A DNA stretch of 64,000 nt from Penium margaritaceum (Eukaryota > Streptophyta > Zygnematophyceae > Desmidiales > Peniaceae): NCBI GenBank assembly GCA_023375785.1, contig SZWC01004688.1, forward strand, positions 29,186-93,185, written 5' to 3'. The position numbers and the translations under genes were made by a program. The notes beneath the pieces were generated by a model. That model saw nothing but the letters and a program-made list of their open reading frames with translations. It was not told where the DNA came from and did not search any database. Numbering within the stretch: the stretch's first letter is position 1; each line of letters opens with the position of its first letter. Positions 59,101-64,000 of this stretch are shown piece by piece.

Positions 59101-62100
59101 CATTGTCTAGGCACTACCAAGCATTGTCCAGGCATTGCGAGGCATTGTCCACGCATTGCCAGGCATTTCCAGACAATGCCTGGCATTGCCAAGGCAATGC
59201 CAAGCATTGTCCAGGCATTGCCAGGCACTGTAAGGCATTGCCAGGCATTGCCAAGCATTACCCAGGCATTCCCAGGCATTGCCAGGCATTGCCAGGCATT
59301 GCCCTGGCATATCCAGGCAGTGCCAAGCATTGCCCAACATTGCCAGGCATTGTCCCGGCATTGCCATGCATTGCCAGGCATTGCCAAGCAATACCCAGGC
59401 ATTGCCAGGCATTCCCTGGCATTGCCCAAGCATTGCCAAGCATTGCCCAGGCATTGCCACGCATTGCCAGGCAATGCGAGGCATTGTCCAGGAATTGCCT
59501 AGTATTGCCTAGGCATTGTGAGGCATTGTCCAGACATTGCCAGCCATTGCCTGGCATTACCCAGGCACTGCCAAGCATTGTCCAGGCATTGCCAGGCATT
59601 GCCAAGCATTGCCAGGAATTGCGAGACATTGCCAGGCATTGCCAAGCATGCCCAGGCATTGCCAAGCATTGCCAGGCATTACCCAAGCATTGCCAGGCAT
59701 TGCCAGGCATTGTCAGGCATTGCCCAGGCATTGTGAGGCATTGTACAAGCAGTGCTTGGCATTGCCCAGGAGCTACCAAGCATTGTTTAGGCATTGTCGG
59801 GCATTGCCAGACATTTCCTAGGCATTGCTTGGCATTGCCGAGGAACTTCCTAGCATTGTCCAGGCATTGTGAGGCATTGCTAGGAATTGCTAGGCATATC
59901 GAGGCATTGCCATGCAATGCCAGGTATTTCCAAGCATTTCTCAGGCATTGCCAGGCATTGTGAGGCATTACCCAGGCATTTCCAGGCATTGCCAAGAATT
60001 GCCAGGCATTGTCCAGGCATTTCCATGCATTGCCAGGCATTGTCAGGCATTGCCCGGTCATTACCAAGCATTGCATGGCATTGTCCAGGAATTGCCAGTC
60101 ATTGCCCAGGCATTGCCAGGCTTTGCCAGGCTTTGTTAGGTATTACCAGGCATTGCTGAGGCATTGCCAGGCATCACCAGGCATTGCCAGCCATTGTCGA
60201 GGCATTACTAGGCATTGCCTGGCATTTTTCCAGGCATTGCGAAGCATTCTCAGGCATTGCCAAGCATTGCCAGGCATTGCCGGGGCATTTCCTAGGCATT
60301 GCCAGGCATTGCCCGGGCATTGCCATGCATTTCCTAGGCATTGTTAGGCATTGCCAAGCGTTGCCAGGCATAGCCACACATTGCCTGGCATTGCCTAGGC
60401 ATTCCAAGGCATTGCCAGGCATTGCCAGGCATTGCCACGAATTACCAAGCATTGCCAGGCATTGCCCAGGCATTGCCAGGCATTGCTAGGCATTGTTCAA
60501 GCATTGCCAGGCATTGCCTGGCATTGCCCAGGCATTTCCAGGCATTTCCCAGACATTGCCACGCATAGCCAAGACATTGCCAGGCATTGCCTTGGCATTG
60601 CCTTGCATTGCCAGGCATTGCCTTGCATTACCCAGGCATTGCGGGGCATTGCCAGTCATTTCCTGGCAGTGCCCAGGCTTTGCCAGGCATTGCCCTGCAT
60701 TGCCCAGGCATTGCCCAAGTGTTGCCTGGCATTATCCAGGCATTGTCAGGCATTGCCCAGGCGTTGCCAGGCATTGCAAAGGAATTGCCAGGCATTGCCC
60801 GACATTTCCAGGCATTGCCTCGCATTGCGAGGCATTGCCACGCATCGCCCATGCATTACAAGACATTGCATAGGCATTGCCAGGCATTGCCTGGCATTCC
60901 CAGGTATCGCCTGGCACTGCCAGGCATTGCCTATGCATTGCCAGGCATTGCCTAGGCATTACCAGTAATTTCCCAGGCGTTGCCAGGCATTGGCATTACA
61001 AGGCATTGCCCACGCATTGCCAAGCATTGCTTAGGCATTGCCAGGCATTGCCTAGGCATTGCCAGGCATTACCAGGCATTACCCACGCATTGTCACGCAT
61101 TGCCACGCATTGCTAGGCATTGCAAAGCAATGCCAGGCATTGCCCAAGCATTTCCAGGCATTGCCAGGCATTGCCCAGGCCTTGCCTAGGCATTACCAGA
61201 CATTTCCTGGCATTGCGTAGGCATTGCTAGGCATTTCCCAGGCATTCCAAGGTATTACCAGTGATTGCCCGGCATTGTCGGGCATTGTTCAGGCATTGCG
61301 AGGCATTGCCCAAGCATTGCGAGGCATTCCCAGGCATTTCCCGGCATTGCCAGGCATTGCCTAGGCATTTTCAGGCATTACCCAGGCATTGTCTAGGCAT
61401 TGCCAGGGATTGCCAGGCATTGTGAGGCATTTTCCGGCATTGCCAGGAATTGCTAGGCATTGTCAAGCATTGCCAGGCATTGCACAGGCATTGCTAGGCA
61501 TTGCCAGGCATTGCCAGGCATTACCCAGGCATTGCGAAGCATTGCCAGGCATTGTCCAGGCATTGCCACGCATTGCCAGGCATTACCCAGGCATTTCCAG
61601 GCATGGCCAAGCATTGCCTAAGCATTGCCAGGCATTGCCATGCATTGCGTGGCATTGCCAGGCATTGACCAAGCATTGCCTGTGCATTGCCAGGCATTGC
61701 CAGGCATCGTTAGGCATTTCCAGGCATTGCCCAGGCATTGCCAGGCATTGTCTAGGCATTGCCAAGTATTACCCAGGCATTGCCAGGCATTGCCAGGCAT
61801 AGCCACGCATTGCCAGGCATCGCACAGGCAATGCCAGGCATTGCTTGGCATTGTCAAGGCATTGCCAGGCATTGTCATGCATTACCCAGGCAGTGCTACG
61901 CATTGCCGAGGCATTGCCGGGCATTGCGAGGCATTTCCAAGCATTGCCCAGGCATTGCTTGGCATTTCTAGGCACTGCTAGGCATTGCTAGGCAATGCCA
62001 CACATTGCCTAGGCATTGCGAGGCATTGCAAGGAATTGCCAGGCATTTCCCAGCCATTGCCACGCATTACCCAGGCAATGCCAGGCATTGCCACGCATTG

Positions 62101-64000
62101 CGAGGCATTACCACGCATTACCCAGGCATTGCCAAGAATCATCTGGCATTACCTAGGCATTCCTAGGCATTGCTCAGGCATTGCCTAGGCATTGCCAGGC
62201 ATTGCAAGGCATTGCCAGGCACTGCCAGGCATTGCTGGGGCATTGCCCAGGTATTTCCAGGCATTGCTTGGCATTGCTCCGGCATTCCCAGGTTTTGCTC
62301 ACGCATTGCCCAGGCATTGTCAGGCATTTCCAGGCAGTGCTAGGCATTGCCAAGCATTGCCAGGCATTGCCCAGGCATTGCCAGGTATTGCCAGACATTG
62401 CCAAGCATTACCTAGGCATTGCAAGGCATTGCTTGGCATTGCCAGGCATTACAAGGGCATTCCTAGGCATTCCCAGGCATTCTCCAGCCATTGCTAGGCA
62501 TTGTCCAAGCATTGCTATGCATTGCCATGCATTACCCTGACATTGCTAGGCATTGCCTGGCATTTTCGAGGCATTGCCAGGCTTTGCCTCGGCATTTTCA
62601 GGCATTGCGAGGCATCGCCCGGCATTGCTAGGCATTGCCCAGGCATTGCCAGGCATTGAAAGGTATTCCCTGGCATTGTTCAGGCAATGCCAGGCATTGC
62701 CCAGGCATTGCCAGGAATTGCCAAGGCATTGCCAGGCATTGCCCTGGCATTGCCAGGTATTGCCCTGGCATTTCCTGGCATTGCCGGGCATTGCCTCACA
62801 TTGCCCAGGCATTGCGAGGCATTGCCAGTCATTTCCAGGCATTGTCCAGGCATTGCCAGGCATTGCCCAGGCATTGCCATGCATTGCCATGCATTGCCCA
62901 GGCATTACCAAGCATTGTCCAGGCATTTCCTGGCATTGTCCAGGCATTGCCAGGAATTCCCCAGGCGTTACCGAGACTGTGCCAGGCATTTCCCGGCATT
63001 GCCAGGCATTGCCTCGCATTGCGAGGCATTGCCAGGCATCGCCCAGGCATTACAAGGCATTCCATAGGCATTGCCAGGCATTGCCAGGCATTGCCAAGCA
63101 TTGCCAGGCATTGCCCGGCTTTGCCTAGGCATTGCCAGGCATTGCCCAGGCATTGCCTAGGCATTACCAGGCATTTCCCAGGTGTTGCTAGGCATTGCCA
63201 CACATTACGAGGCATTCCCAAAGCATTGCCAAGCATTCCCTAGGCATTGCCGGGCATTGCCCAGGCATTGCCAGGCATTACCCAGGCATTCTCAAGCGTT
63301 GTCCAGGCATTGCCAGGCATTTCCAAGCAGTGCCAAGCATTGCCCAAGCGTTTCCAATCATTGCCAAGCACTGCCCAGGCATTGCCCAGGCATTGCCAGG
63401 CATTCCGTGGCATTGCCTAGGCATTGCCAGGCATTGCCCAGGCATTGCGAGGCATTACCAAGCATTTCCCGGCATTGCCAGGCATTGTCCAGGCATTACC
63501 AGGCATTGCCTAGGCATTGCGAGGTATTGCCAAGAATTGCCCAGCATTGCCAGGCATTGTCCAGGCATTTCCAGGCATTGCCTAGGCATTTCCAGGCATT
63601 GTCCAGGCATTGTCTAGGCATTGCCAGGGATTGCCAGGAATTGTGAGGCATTGCCCGGCATTGCCAGCCATTGCCAGGCATTGTCAGGCATTGCCACGCA
63701 TTGCACAGGCATTGCTAGGCGTTGCCTCGCATTTTCCGAGCATTGCCAGGCATTGCCCATGCATTGCCGAGGCATTACCGAGGCATTGCTAGGCATTGCC
63801 CAAGCATTGCTCGGCATTGCCAGGCACTGCCTAGGCATTACCAGGCATTGCCAGGCATTACCCAGGCATTGCAAGGCATTGCCTAGGCATTGCAATGCAT
63901 TGCCAGGCATTGCCCAGTCATTGTCAGGCATTGCCCAGGCATTGCCCAGGCATTGCTTAGGCATTGCCCAGGCATTGCCTGGCATTGCGTAGGCATTGCC

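Larger units (their letters stand above)
42712..64000. repeat. Satellite 2, block B: 10/11-bp quasi-palindromic tandem repeat (runs off right edge)
   Basis: The same repeat as block A, continuing for at least 21.3 kb to the window edge (about 2,030 units at 10.5 bp each). The block mixes 10- and 11-bp spacings; one very regular decamer stretch is at about 57081-57160. It holds higher-order duplications (46651-47164, 47121-47346, and segments near 44.2-45.5 kb repeated near 48.4-49.6 kb) and one short non-repeat insert (50056-50116). No gene or RNA gene is seen inside. Confidence 0.95.

Noticed and set aside
23824-64000. Open frames reading as Pro-Gly-Asn-Ala-Trp-Gln-Cys or Ala-Arg-His-Cys-Gln-Ala-Leu-Pro repeats
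   Set aside because: These are direct translations of the 10/11-bp satellite, present in many overlapping frames on both strands.
7324-64000. Telomeric repeat identity for either satellite
   Set aside because: Neither unit resembles known telomere repeats such as TTTAGGG or TTAGGG, and both arrays are internal to the window apart from the cut right edge.

Overview
The window looks like repeat-dominated, probably heterochromatic DNA from a eukaryotic nuclear genome. The evidence is two diverged Ty1/Copia retrotransposon copies, a BED/DUF659/hATC-type hAT transposase remnant, a short LTR element whose primer-binding site matches the plant-type initiator-Met motif, and two very large short-period satellites with an assembly gap. 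Element types and GC-rich codon use suggest a green-lineage (plant or charophyte/green-alga-like) host, but the species cannot be fixed from sequence. I found no convincing host gene, no rRNA or tRNA gene and no CRISPR array.

Layout. 1-2513: Copia copy on the minus strand, running off the left edge, with an open gag-to-integrase frame. 2481-2970: spacer with a 59-bp tandem duplication and a nested perfect palindrome. About 2974-6610: second, related and broken Copia copy on the plus strand, followed to 7323 by a putative 3' LTR or flank. 7324-20657: satellite 1, a 20-bp tandem repeat with a 919-base N gap and visible higher-order duplications. 20658-23823: a decayed hAT transposon on the minus strand, lying exactly between the two satellites; its transposase frame has three in-frame stops and no frameshift. 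23824-38107: satellite 2, a 10/11-bp alternating repeat built from GGCA and TGCC half-palindromes. 38108-38860: a probable solo LTR. 38933-42711: an LTR element with two LTRs of about 1.01 kb and a 5-bp target duplication in satellite 2; it has no recognisable pol. 42712-64000: satellite 2 again, to the right edge, with nested tandem and segmental duplications.

Nothing here works as a pathway or operon. The biology is structural: two unrelated satellites meet across a dead DNA transposon, LTR elements have landed in one of them, and unequal exchange has left duplications from about 100 bp to several kb. Long open frames inside the satellites (both strands, several frames) follow from unit lengths and should not be read as proteins. 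I found no coded novel system. The most unusual features are the quasi-palindromic 10.5-bp satellite, the nested 36-bp palindrome and the hAT copy at the satellite junction.
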